A DNA stretch of 64,000 nucleotides. It comes from Dipteris shenzhenensis (lineage: Eukaryota; Polypodiophyta; Polypodiopsida; Gleicheniales). The notes below the pieces were generated by a model. That model saw nothing but the letters and a program-made list of their open reading frames with translations, had not been told where the DNA came from and did no database searches. A program made the position numbers and the translations under genes. Of the stretch, positions 11,808 through 20,948 are shown in pieces (position 1 is the first letter of the stretch; every line of letters starts with the position of its first letter). The stretch is taken from NCBI GenBank assembly GCA_047967505.1, contig CM106539.1, one strand, 5' to 3'.

Positions 11808-12005
11808 TCTCAATGAAAGTAGGATGGAAGGTGTGACAAAGTGATGAGGAGGCAAGAATGGCTAAAACGTGGTGTCTTATAGAGAGCCTCAACTCATCCA
11901 CTAGATTGCTCTTCATTATTATTGGTGGAGAGGTGCTAAGATTGATACTAATTGGCTTAGTTTTGGTGGAGAGGTCTGCTATGCCCAGAGCCGCGATCAG
12001 ACCTT

Positions 12006-12145
12006 ATACCTCGATCGAGGTATTTAGTGCATTGCGCATGCATGTATGTATGAACCTCGATCGAGGTATCTCTATGTGTCCTCGGTCACATACCTCGAAC
12101 GAGGTATTGTATGCCTCACCCATCATATATACCTCGATCGAGGTA
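12006..12145. promoter_or_regulatory. Right cluster of four palindromes (TACCTCGATCGAGGTA)
   Basis: Copies lie at 12006-12023, 12054-12067, 12091-12106 (a CGAACG variant) and 12130-12145. They share the core of the left cluster. They are about 200-340 bp upstream of the transposase start at 11807, so both clusters lie 5' of a gene. They are 1.3 kb from the right TIR, which is farther than on the left. Confidence 0.75.
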
Positions 12146-12184
12146 TTGTATGCATCGCACATCGTCATGTGTATACATCTGGCT

Positions 12185-12540
12185 GATGTGGCACCATGCA
12201 TGGTCATGATGTGGTAATATAGTCTCTTCCTGCATGGTCATGATGTGGTACTGGGCATGATGTGGCATGATGAGTTGGCATTCATGAGGTGGTAGATGAC
12301 ATGGCAAATTGAGGTGGAGGATTGGTGACGTGGCCAGGAGAGGAGGTATGCCAAGGTGGCATTGTGTGATCACATGGCTGATGATGTGGAATGATGAGGT
12401 GGCACATGTGGCAGCACGTGTGGCAATGTAAGGTGACATGGCAAGGAGTGATGTCACATCTGCTTGATGAGATGGCACCACGTGGTCTAACAACGTGGCA
12501 TGGTTTTGATGACTCAGCCTTCCACATGGGCAGCATGCAG
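12185..12540. repeat. Degenerate GATGTGGCA-type minisatellite
   Basis: Variants of 'catgatgtggca', 'gatgaggtggca' and 'gatgacatggca' recur every 15-40 bp with no fixed period. No coding signal. It lies between the right palindromes and a hairpin. Confidence 0.55.
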
Positions 12541-12590
12541 ACTCCAAAGGCTTGCCACTAGGATCGGTGATGCTCCTAGCCTACCTCACC

Positions 12591-12630
12591 AAGCCTAATA
12601 CCAAGCCTACCTTGTCTTGGTATTAGGCTT
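12591..12630. repeat. 15-bp perfect hairpin AAGCCTAATACCAAG
   Basis: AAGCCTAATACCAAG (12591-12605) is followed by a 10-nt loop and its exact reverse complement (12616-12630). The flanks extend the pairing imperfectly (CACC against GGGTG). Its function is unknown; it is within element A. Confidence 0.8.
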
Positions 12631-13395
12631 GGGTGGCCCTTTTTCCCCCACAAAAGGGAGATTTAACTCTTGGAGGCCATATCGTACGATTCCCTTACTC
12701 AAATTTAACCAAAATTTTTTCCTCTTATTCATCATGCAGAGGACTAAAAATATTGACATTTTTGAAATGTTTGGTTATGTTTGAGAATTACTAGATTTAT
12801 TTTTAATATTCTTTGTTGATCCTCTAAGGAGTAAAAGTAAAAATTAAACTTCAATCTTCCTAAATCTAACCGTTGGATTTGGGATTTGATGATTCAACCA
12901 CACACCCTTATGTGCCTACTAACCTTCCACCGAATTGGATTTGCTTAATTATTCAAAATACTTAAAAAATGTGGTGTGCTACTAAAATGCATGTATTTTA
13001 TGACTTTATTTATTATAAATAATTATTTATAATTAGATAAATCATTCAAAAAATTACCAATAAATCAAGTTAAGCTCTACATAATGCAAAGAGACCACTT
13101 ACAAAGTTTCAATAACATTTAATCTAAAATGAGTGAGAAATTTAGAATTTTATATGACACTCTTTGTTCGTGACAAACGTGTGACCACCCTTGAACCATG
13201 CCGTGTGACACAAAGAAATTTTTTGTGTGTGCATCAAATTTTCGATCAGACTATACGATTGTGTGCACAATAGCAAGTGTGATGTTGTGTCAGAAGACTT
13301 CAAAGACTAGATCCATAGGGAAGTAGGTGAGATTTGCATTTTTGTGTGCTAAAAAGCTTGTTTTTCCACCTCCTTAGGATTGGGGAGTGAACAAA
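12631..13395. other. AT-rich subterminal DNA of element A, right side
   Basis: No gene or repeat structure is apparent apart from the terminal inverted repeat that follows. Confidence 0.5.
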
Positions 13396-13423
13396 AAGTG
13401 GACACCCTTAGCTTGCTACCACC
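13396..13423 (-). repeat. Element A right terminal inverted repeat
   Basis: Read on the minus strand it starts GGTGGTAGCAAGC and matches the left end at 27 of 28 positions. Similarity stops after the 28th base. Confidence 0.88.
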
Positions 13424-13429
13424 CAGAGG
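13424..13429. repeat. Target-site duplication CAGAGG, right copy (element A)
   Basis: This is the right partner of 4432-4437. Minus-strand Copia coding resumes immediately after it. Confidence 0.85.
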
Positions 13430-14755
13430 TCCATGTGAACGAGCTCTAGAGGAGCCTTTGCCCTGCTGGCCTCTTTAGGAAAGGGCTGCCGATGCTACTT
13501 GCCCATCATGCAAGCTTCACATACATCGGGTAGATCTGTAATTTTTGGTAGGTCTACAATCATTCCACTTTTATGCATCTCCTTTAAAGAACTAAGGTTT
13601 AGATGACCAAACCTCTCATGCCACAGCTTAGTGTTGCTCACGTCAGCTCAAGCACTGAAAGCTGAGAGTTTGTAGATGTTGTTACGCCGTGTGCCTTTAC
13701 CAACGACCTTCCCTTGAAGATCCAAAATATGTGCGCCATTCTTATTGAATTGAACTTTGAGGTCCCGATCCATGATCACAGAAACGGACAAGTTCCTCTT
13801 GATATCTGGCACATAGAGAACATCGGACAACTGTTTTACAACTCCATCTGACTTGAGACCAATCATACCTTTTCCTTTTGTTGGACATTTTGCATCATTG
13901 CCGACTGCTACCAGGATGTCATTCCCTACCGGATGTAGAGAGGTATACCAATCGTTCCGACTGGTCATGTGGCACAATGCACCATTGTCAATAATCCAAG
14001 GTTCATCCATAGGTACATGAACTGCCTCCGTGCAAATCTCCTCAATTGCTATGAACAGCTCTACTAGTACTATTTGTGCACTGTTGCTGGACTCTTTCTT
14101 TACTCCATTCTTCTCATCTGCAATCTTCTTCTGGCACTCATTCTACTTGTGCCCTGCCTTGTTGCAATAGAAGCACTTGATCTTCTTCTTTTTCTTTTTA
14201 TCATTAGAAGAAGATGGGTTACCAGAGTCCTTACCCTTACCTTTCTTTGATCCAGCATAGAAAGCCGAATCTTCTCCAGTCCTCGTCTTTTGATGCATCT
14301 TCTCCTCCAAAAGCACTGAAATCCTCAAAAATGAGGGGCAGATTTTTGTTTTGCGTATTCAACGCAGTAACAAGACCATCATACTTTGGTGGGAGAATTC
14401 GTATGCACCTTCATGCTAGATTCTCGCTAGTGATGGTGATGCCAATCGCAATCATCTGATTGCACAGATTCTTCACCCTAGTGATGAACTTCTCTACTAT
14501 TTCAGACTCAAATAGTTTCTTGTTCGCGAATTGAGTCTCTAGATTCTAAATCCGCATCTGATTTATGGCCTCGTACTGTTTTTTCAAGACCGTCCATGCC
14601 GCCTCCACTATGGTGACATGTTGAATTAATGCCATGATAGAATCACTTACACTGCAGACAATAGAACACAGCGCATCTGTATTTCTTTTTGTCCACACGA
14701 GAATCTCATCCGTAGTTGGTACTATCTGTTGTGCTGCATTGGCTGGATTCGGCCG
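13430..14755 (-). pseudogene. Copia gag-protease remnant
   Basis: Read on the minus strand, 14755-14330 gives a UBN2-like gag body ('EAAWTVLKKQYEAINQMRI', 'FITRVKNLCNQMIAIG', 'LPPKYDGLVTALN'). A Lys-rich linker and a CCHC knuckle 'CFYCNKAGHK..EC' follow at about 14190-14140, with a TAG stop between the His and Cys halves. The protease block at 14010-13648 starts 'PWIIDNGALCHMTS', where Copia proteases normally have D-S-G, so the active-site Ser is Asn here. The GAG_pre-integrase block 'HLNLSSLKEMHKSGM...CEACMMGK' follows, with another stop. The element A insertion interrupts the frame at 13430. Confidence 0.88.
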
Positions 14756-14756
14756 G

Positions 14757-15482
14757 CTTCATGTCCACCCTTTCTTGTTCCCCCATCCATTATTCCCTCT
14801 AGCTCTTCCCCCTCCACTCTAGCTCCCCCCCCTCCCCCCCCACCTCCCTCCTCTAGCTCTATTCCTCCACTCTATCTCCCACCCCTCCCCTTCCCCCTCC
14901 GCCCTCACCTCCCCATCATGATGTGACTTGCCTAGGACTACCATTCGTCATCATGCTAGTAGGATAGTGGAGTCATTCCTTAGTGACATTACACCAACTT
15001 CATAGTCAACTCTACTATCTTGCTTGATAGATTACCCTACCTTGGTGGAGTCTAGGAGGCTTGCTTGTCTTGTTGCATCTAGAGATAGGGCACTATGTAG
15101 TAAGTTCCTTTCTAGTGTTCATCTATCCTATGCATCCATCAAGTGTAGAAACAACGCAGATGCCTCGGTAGCACATCATACCATTGTGGCTGCCATTAGT
15201 AGACAGCAAATGGTTGGCCATGTACGCACCACATCGTGTCTCCTTGACATTGCACTGTGCACATTGGGAGTAGTTATGATTAGGAGGAAGAGTCTAGAGG
15301 AGCATGATGTTGATGCTCTTTGGGCTTCAAGTGGTTGTGCACCCCGTAGCAATCGACTATTGGATGATTGCACTAGGTCCATCATACAACAGTTTGGGAG
15401 GAGCATTGCAGGGCATCTCTAGTGTTCAAGAAAGCAGTGCAAAAGAGGGTGTCATGTGGTGTGTACATTGAGCATGGTGCAT
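14757..15482 (+). pseudogene. Element B transposase, first part
   Basis: The Pro-rich tract (14823-14850) and 'HLPIMM' are followed by the helical region that matches element A almost residue by residue: 'LVESRRLACL', 'YASIKCRN', 'IVAAISRQQMVGHVRT', 'DALWASSGCAPRSNRLLDD', 'IIQQFGRS'. Several stops and a frame shift near 15420 break it. It ends at the CACTA insertion site. Confidence 0.8.
15480..15482. repeat. CACTA target-site duplication CAT, left copy
   Basis: The CAT before CACTAC is repeated after TAGTG at 26542-26544. The joined sequence matches element A's uninterrupted transposase. Confidence 0.88.
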
Positions 15483-15576
15483 CACTACTACACACGCATC
15501 CTATTGCGACGTTTACGTACCGATGATTAGTGCCCGCTTAGCGTTAATCGTCGGTATAAAAATTGGGTTTCGTAAA

Positions 15577-15676
15577 TCGTCGCTATATAGCGACTTTTGC
15601 TAAAAGTCGCTATATAGCGACGTTAGTAAAAGTCGCTATATAGTGACTTTTAAAAGTCACTATATAGCGACACTGA
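15577..15676. repeat. CACTA left subterminal palindromes
   Basis: Four copies or near copies of GTCGCTATATAGCGAC occur within 200 bp of the left end. Subterminal repeats of CACTA elements are binding sites for the TnpA-type protein, and these are the obvious candidates. Two copies carry C-to-T or G-to-A changes. Confidence 0.85.
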
Positions 15677-15912
15677 GACAAAATATTATAGTGACATTTT
15701 ACAGAGAGGTTTTTTTTTTTTTTAAGGCCGTAAAAATTATTTTTTTCCAATGACAAAATTTTTAAAATTTTCATACATGTTTGAGCTCATAGAGAATTAA
15801 AAAATGAGAGCATGTACATCAAGCCTTTGAAGCTCATATATTCATGTCCAAGTTTGATATGAGAAAAATCAAATAAGAGCATTTAGATCAACTGTTTCAT
15901 CTTGAGCCAAGT

Positions 15913-18900
15913 CTAAGGCGCCAACAAGTCTATCTCCAACTCTATACCGAGTTGATCTCCTATATCATCATCGTACTCTAGTATCGTACGTTCACCTAAA
16001 AGTATTTGATCATCTTCTTCAATAAAGCTTAAGTGTGGTGATTGATCTTGATGATTGTTGTCTTCTTCGTCAATATTGTGATCTCCATCCTCCTCCCGTG
16101 CGATGTCATTATGCGCATCTTCCTCTTGCCTCATATGGTGATCTACATCTTCTTCGCTAGATTCATCAATTGGATCCGGCATTGGTAGTGGCATCTCCAT
16201 AATTACATCTCGATCTTCAAAAATTTGCTTACTTCGTGGTGCAACTTGGATCACGTACCACCATCTTGGATCAGAACGATCCGGATGAAAAACCACCTAT
16301 ATTGAAGATGGGTGCCAAATGTCGTCAATTATATATATATCAATGGACTTTAAAAATGAAAGCTTCGACTAATTAAATCATTAGTATGCACCTACTCACA
16401 GTGCTCGGGAAGAACAAAAGTATCACTTTCATCGGTCCAATGTTTGGTGGAGTCTATTGCAAAGAGACCGCTACTATCTTTTCTCACTGTTGCATGGGGA
16501 CCGTTGTAAGTAGTTCTAAACCATTTTACATCAAGAATGAAAATAGTAAATCGTCTGAAATCAATTTCATAGATGTCGCGTATGGTTCCACAATAATCCA
16601 ACTGTGAGGAGAGAAGATTGGTATCCAAAGCACTTGCTCGGCTATCTTGTGTGAAGTTAGCCATGACTCCACAATCATACGTGACTCTCTTTGAATCGAT
16701 GCGTTCCACGCAAAAATGTCGTCCATATGACCATAATGCACTGTACTTTTTGTACTGTAAAAGAGCATCATTAAATCAATGAAGATGCACCTATTTTATA
16801 GCATATATTGCCACAAATAATTACTTAATTACGTCAAGAGATAAGAAACTTACATGCACCATACATCCAGATGATAACTCCCGCTCGCGCTCGTTTATTG
16901 TCTCTCCATCACGTTCGGCTTTACGTACAGCTAGTTGTAGCCAATCAAGTGACATGTGAGTAGGGAGAAGAGCCAGATCTCGTGGATATGGTTGTGATCG
17001 CCTGTACATTACTCTGAATCTCGTCCTTGCATTTATTCTTTCTGCTTTGGCCACTTCATATCTCTCAATCCACTTCTGCATCTCAAGGCTATTGAGGATA
17101 CAAAACTTATTGAATTTCTCCATTTGCTCTTCGCTCATCTTTCTTTCAATCCCTTTTCCTTGGGGGACCTCGCCAATGATGCGATCATCATCCTTGTTGT
17201 GCCAAGCTTGCGGCATATCAGGATCCGTGGATGCAAGAAACTCTGTGATATATACTAATGACTCTTGCACAAGCCATCCCTCTGCCATGCTTGCTTCTAG
17301 TCTTGCTCTTTGTCTTACAAGCCCCTTTAAAGTTTTCATAAACCGCTCGAGAAAAAACATCCATCGATTATGAACGGTACCTGCTATAGCCACCTCATCA
17401 ACTATGTGCACAAGCAAGTGGACTTGAGAATAAACATCTCTTTTGTTCCATTTGCTGAATCCTTCATGCTGTTCCATCAAGAAGTAGCAATAGAAACATA
17501 ATGCTCGAGGGAAAGTGCTTCTCAAGCAAGCATACGGCTTCGATGGATTCCACCCTAGCCTTCTCGATGCTCGATATAGAGATCTCTTTTTGAGATATCC
17601 ACCTATTTCACATGTCCATGAAGAAAATACATAATGCGAATTGATAGTAAGCATACCTCACAATACCATAGATCTTGAATATAGCATTTCTAACATCTTC
17701 TTGTAAGCACCCTTTTATTGTAATTGGAAGGATGAACTATCAAAGCAACAATGAAATCATGTCAACAATATAACAAAATAATAATTACGCTAACGCATCA
17801 CTATTATCGGTACACTAATTCTACTTAGAATACCTGTAAGACCTTGTGCCAATCATGGGACTTGAGGCCACTAAGCTTATTGTCCTTTGAAAATGCTCCT
17901 TTCAAGCAACGCATGTACCCTGTCGGTGTTTGAAAAGAGGCAATGTCTGCCTTGATCGCTGCCTCCTCCCTCGTAGAGAGGATCCACGTTGCTTTCGGGA
18001 GGACAACTTTTCCGGAAGCATGCACTTGGGGCCACAAACGAGACATCCTATTCATAGCACGCAAGTCTTCTCGCACTCCTCTCGAGTCCTTGGAACCAAC
18101 CAAGTGTGCCCAAATGGTAGCCCCCACATTCTTAAAGATATGCATGGGATCCAAGAGATGATTGATTTGTAACTGACCCCAATAAGGAAGCTCGTGAAAG
18201 ATCAATAGCCTCTTCATACCAGGAGGAGGTTCCTCTCCATTCTCCCTCCAAGCTTGAATCCAATCACTTGCTTTCAAATATGATGGTGGTGGATCAAGCT
18301 GACCTCCACGTGCGAGATGGTCGAGCGGAAGGTATCGAGCATGACCTTCATAAACATTTTTCCTCATATGTTTGGAGTAGCGTGCAAGCGATTTCAGAGC
18401 GGGTCCACAAACAGGACAAGCATGGTACCCACTTGTAACAAGTCCTGCACGCGTGCATGAATATGTTAGTACAAGACATGCGTGCAAAAGAGAGTAAAAA
18501 AAGCATAATCCCTCATTGTACATGTAAAGACATAACCATGTACCTGCGCACTCTCCATATCCTGGGTAGTCATGCATGGTCCACATCAAGATACCCCTGA
18601 CCAAAATATCATTGGTATGCCTAGGAGCTCTGGAAATATCAAAGACCTGCACTCCTCTCCATAATATTTGTAACTCCTCTATCAAAGGTGCCATGTACAC
18701 GTCCATGTTTTTTGCCTTGTACTTTCCTGGCACAAGTAGTGCAAGCATGAGGTGTCCCTTTTTTATTGTTAGCCATGGTGGGATATTGTAATTCACCACG
18801 ACTATGGGCCATGTCGACCAAGACGTCGAGCGTAACCCGAAAGGATTCACGCCGTCCATGGCTAGCCCAAGATGTAAGTTGCGTGGCTCTCTCGCAAAGT

Positions 18901-19940
18901 CCATCCACAGATTATCTATGTGCTTCCAAGCTGCACAATCTACGGGAATCCTCAATGTGTGATCAGTGGACCGATGAGATGCATGCCATGTCATCAACTC
19001 CGCTATGGATTTGCATCGAAACATGTGTTGTATTCTTGCAATGATGGGAAAGTGTCTTAAGACCTTTACCGGTATCCTCTCACCCTGCAAGTCATCTCTA
19101 TATCGTTGTTCCCCACACTTTGGACAACTAGCCAAATCTCCATGCTCACGATGAAAGAGAATACAATCATTACGGCAAGCATGGATGGTATCATAATCCA
19201 TACCCACCATTGTTAGCATCTTTTTCGCTTCATCTCTTGATGCGGGCATGGTATTTGGTGCAGGCAACATCTTTTGGAGCAACCTATGACAAAGACACTA
19301 TCCAAATGATGATTCTCAAAACAAACAATATCCAAATAATGAGTCAAATTAATGCAAGGGCTAACCTCATTAAGGCCGAGACACTTGTATCCGACCACCC
19401 ATACTGTACTTGTAGATTCAAGATTGAGAGACAAGCACGTAGTTTAGACATCCTAGCACCCTCGTATAATTGTGTTGATTGCAACTCTCGCATTTTCACC
19501 TCAGACTCTGACATCACGTGTATGTGGGATGTAGTGCCCCTAAAAATGGAATCCATCATGTCGACCATACCCTCGTCGTCATCCGGGAGACTATAGTCTT
19601 GTTGAAAGTGAGAAGGTATATGTGTACCCTCGTCACCCTCCTCATCCTGTCATAAGCTCATTCTTGTAAATAGAAGATCTTCTATTTCCGGGTATACAAT
19701 AAGATTGCGAACTTAAATAGCTTTGACTTACCGATGATCCATCAACATGTGCAACACCAACGGGGGTACTGGTTCCAGCTCCGCCCCATACATCCGCAAG
19801 TGGTGCATGATAATACGACGTTGATGTCGTACTTCTCGCTTGCAATGAGTGCAATGACAATATAACCTCTCCGTAAGCCACTTCGTGCTCCCGGGCGTTG
19901 GCGCATCATCGGCGGATGAGCTTCCACTCGTCCCTTCCAT
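15913..19940 (-). pseudogene. CACTA tnp2-type transposase (TnpD), near-complete
   Basis: This would catalyse CACTA excision and insertion. Splice-consistent exons on the minus strand are 19940-19732, 19646-19366, 19283-18544, 18444-17834, 17736-17657, 17612-16854, 16754-16392 and 16296-15913, about 1,140 codons. Domains in order are a zinc-ligand N-terminus ('CHCTHCKRE...HHLRMYG', Transpos_assoc-like) and the tnp2 core ('CRNDCILFHREHGDLASCPKCG', 'LAMDGVNPFG', 'VFDISRA', 'YHACPVCG'). A DUF4218-like region ('VHLLVHIVDEVAIAGTVHNRWMFFLERFMKTLK') and a DUF4216-like C-terminus ('YYG'-type 'DYCGTIRDIYEIDF', 'WWYVIQVAPR') follow. Breaks are a frame change in a G-run near 19785, one near 17500, and TAG at 16394-16392. 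Five of the introns were fixed by frame continuity. The domain names are from memory of the families. Confidence 0.88.
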
Positions 19941-20174
19941 CTACACTTATAAAACCACAACATAAGCATGAAGAGGAGATATTGACAATTATGAGCATAG
20001 CATGTTTAATTTGAGCTTCTCTTGAGGCCATATAAAAAGAATGACGTCGCTATATAGTAAGGATTGAAACAAAAAATCCTATATAGTAAGGCTATATAGT
20101 AAGAGGAGATATTGACAATTATAAGCATAGCATGTTTGAGCTTCACAAGAGGCTATACAAAAAAATAAACAGTA

Positions 20175-20310
20175 AGCGTCGTTATATAGCGACGCTCTGT
20201 TTCGTCGTTATATAGTGACGTTTTTAATTTAAAACGTCGCTATATAACGACGCTTTAAATTAAAAACGTCGCTATATAGCGACGAAACAGCGTCGCTATA
20301 TAGCGACGCT
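20175..20310. repeat. Central inverted repeat of CACTA palindromes
   Basis: Five copies of the terminal palindrome (CGTCGYTATATARCGACG) are arranged as a large inverted repeat. Arms of about 56 bp run from 20175 and to 20310, meeting around a central copy near 20243. The differences between arms are mostly C/T or G/A. It lies between the divergent genes, close to the 5' side of both, so it could form the shared promoter/operator. Confidence 0.85.
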
Positions 20311-20319
20311 ATTGGTTAA

Positions 20320-20948
20320 AACCCGAAACGACGAAACGCACGGCGTTTTGCATAAGCCATTCCTAATCTCTCAAGTAAGCAACCCAAAATCTCCTCCCAC
20401 CTATTTTCGATGACCTCCCATCTATTCCAAGCAACCTCCCACTCTATTTCCCACTCCTCACCCTTCTCCTACCTCTTGTACTCCCTCTCTCTCCTTTTTC
20501 CCTCTTTGGTTTCCAGAAAGAAAGTTCTTCAAGAGGTGAGTTTGTTTCAACAATGTAGGTTGTTTGTTTGTTAGCTTTGGTTTTGTGAGTGTTTCTACTT
20601 GTATTGCTAAAGTTGTAAACTAGTTTTCATGCTTGATTTGAAAGGATTGAAACAAAAAACGAAATTTCAAGAAAGAAAGAAAGAAAACTCACCTCTTCTT
20701 CCTGTATTTCTTTCCTTCTCTTTCTCCTTGTCTCCTCAATCTCCTCCTTTCCTTGTCTCCTCAATCTTCTCTTTCCTTGTCTCCTTTCAAGAAGTTGCTT
20801 TTGTGATCTCCTCTTTCCACTAACATCTTATTTGAAAAAATGGGTTGTTTTCTCTCTTTTGTAGGGCCAGTCCACTACACCGAGCGGGACATACTCTCTC
20901 TTTTGTGGGGCCAGTCCACTACACCGAGCGGGACATACTTTTACAGGT
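20320..20948 (+). promoter_or_regulatory. Promoter and non-coding first exon of the tnpA-type gene (inferred)
   Basis: Pyrimidine-rich sequence runs from the central inverted repeat to a strong donor, TTTTACAG|GTAAGT, at 20948/20949. A 44-bp direct repeat ('gggccagtccactacac', starting 20861 and 20905) directly precedes the donor. No ATG frame here fits a protein. The matching acceptor is inferred at 24433-24434, two bases before the gene's ATG. The exact transcription start is not visible. Confidence 0.5.

Larger units (their letters stand above)
4438..13423. mobile_element. Element A: 9-kb DNA transposon with 28-bp TIRs, inserted in Copia
   Basis: The boundaries are defined by three independent signs. 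The ends are 28-bp inverted repeats (4438-4465 and 13396-13423; GGAGGTAGCAAGC... against GGTGGTAGCAAGC..., 27/28 identical). The hexamer CAGAGG flanks both ends. Excising the element with one copy of the hexamer restores a continuous Copia integrase frame. Inside are a plus-strand acidic ORF remnant (4740-5295), AT-rich DNA, a tandem array with telomere-like words (6865-8575), a minus-strand DDE-like transposase (11807-8890), and palindrome clusters at 4533-4733 and 12006-12145. I do not assign a superfamily: the 6-bp TSD and the transposase motifs exclude hAT (8 bp), CACTA (3 bp) and Mutator (9 bp) by the usual rules. Confidence 0.88.
3081..14755 (-). mobile_element. Ty1/Copia retrotransposon remnant split by element A
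   Basis: Two minus-strand blocks belong to one Copia element: gag-protease-pre-integrase (14755-13430) and integrase-hinge-RT start (4431-3081). The amino acids read '...ELVHMDL' at 13430 and 'CGNMETEALGG...' from 4431. Copia integrases have these two pieces contiguous. The 8,986 bp between them is element A. The Copia is also truncated at both ends: RT stops at 3081 against a repeat tract, and the gag N-terminus stops at about 14755 against element B. No LTR is seen. Confidence 0.85.

Noticed and set aside
16392-16394. RNA editing (U-to-C) of TAG to CAG
   Set aside because: Reverse editing is known from organelle transcripts of some seed-free plants, not from nuclear transposons. CHG deamination explains the codons more simply.
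17455-17497. A 43-bp intron in the tnp2 gene that would restore the frame
   Set aside because: GT...AG signals exist and the phase fits, but 43 bp is shorter than plant introns normally tolerate. A frameshift or small insertion is more likely.
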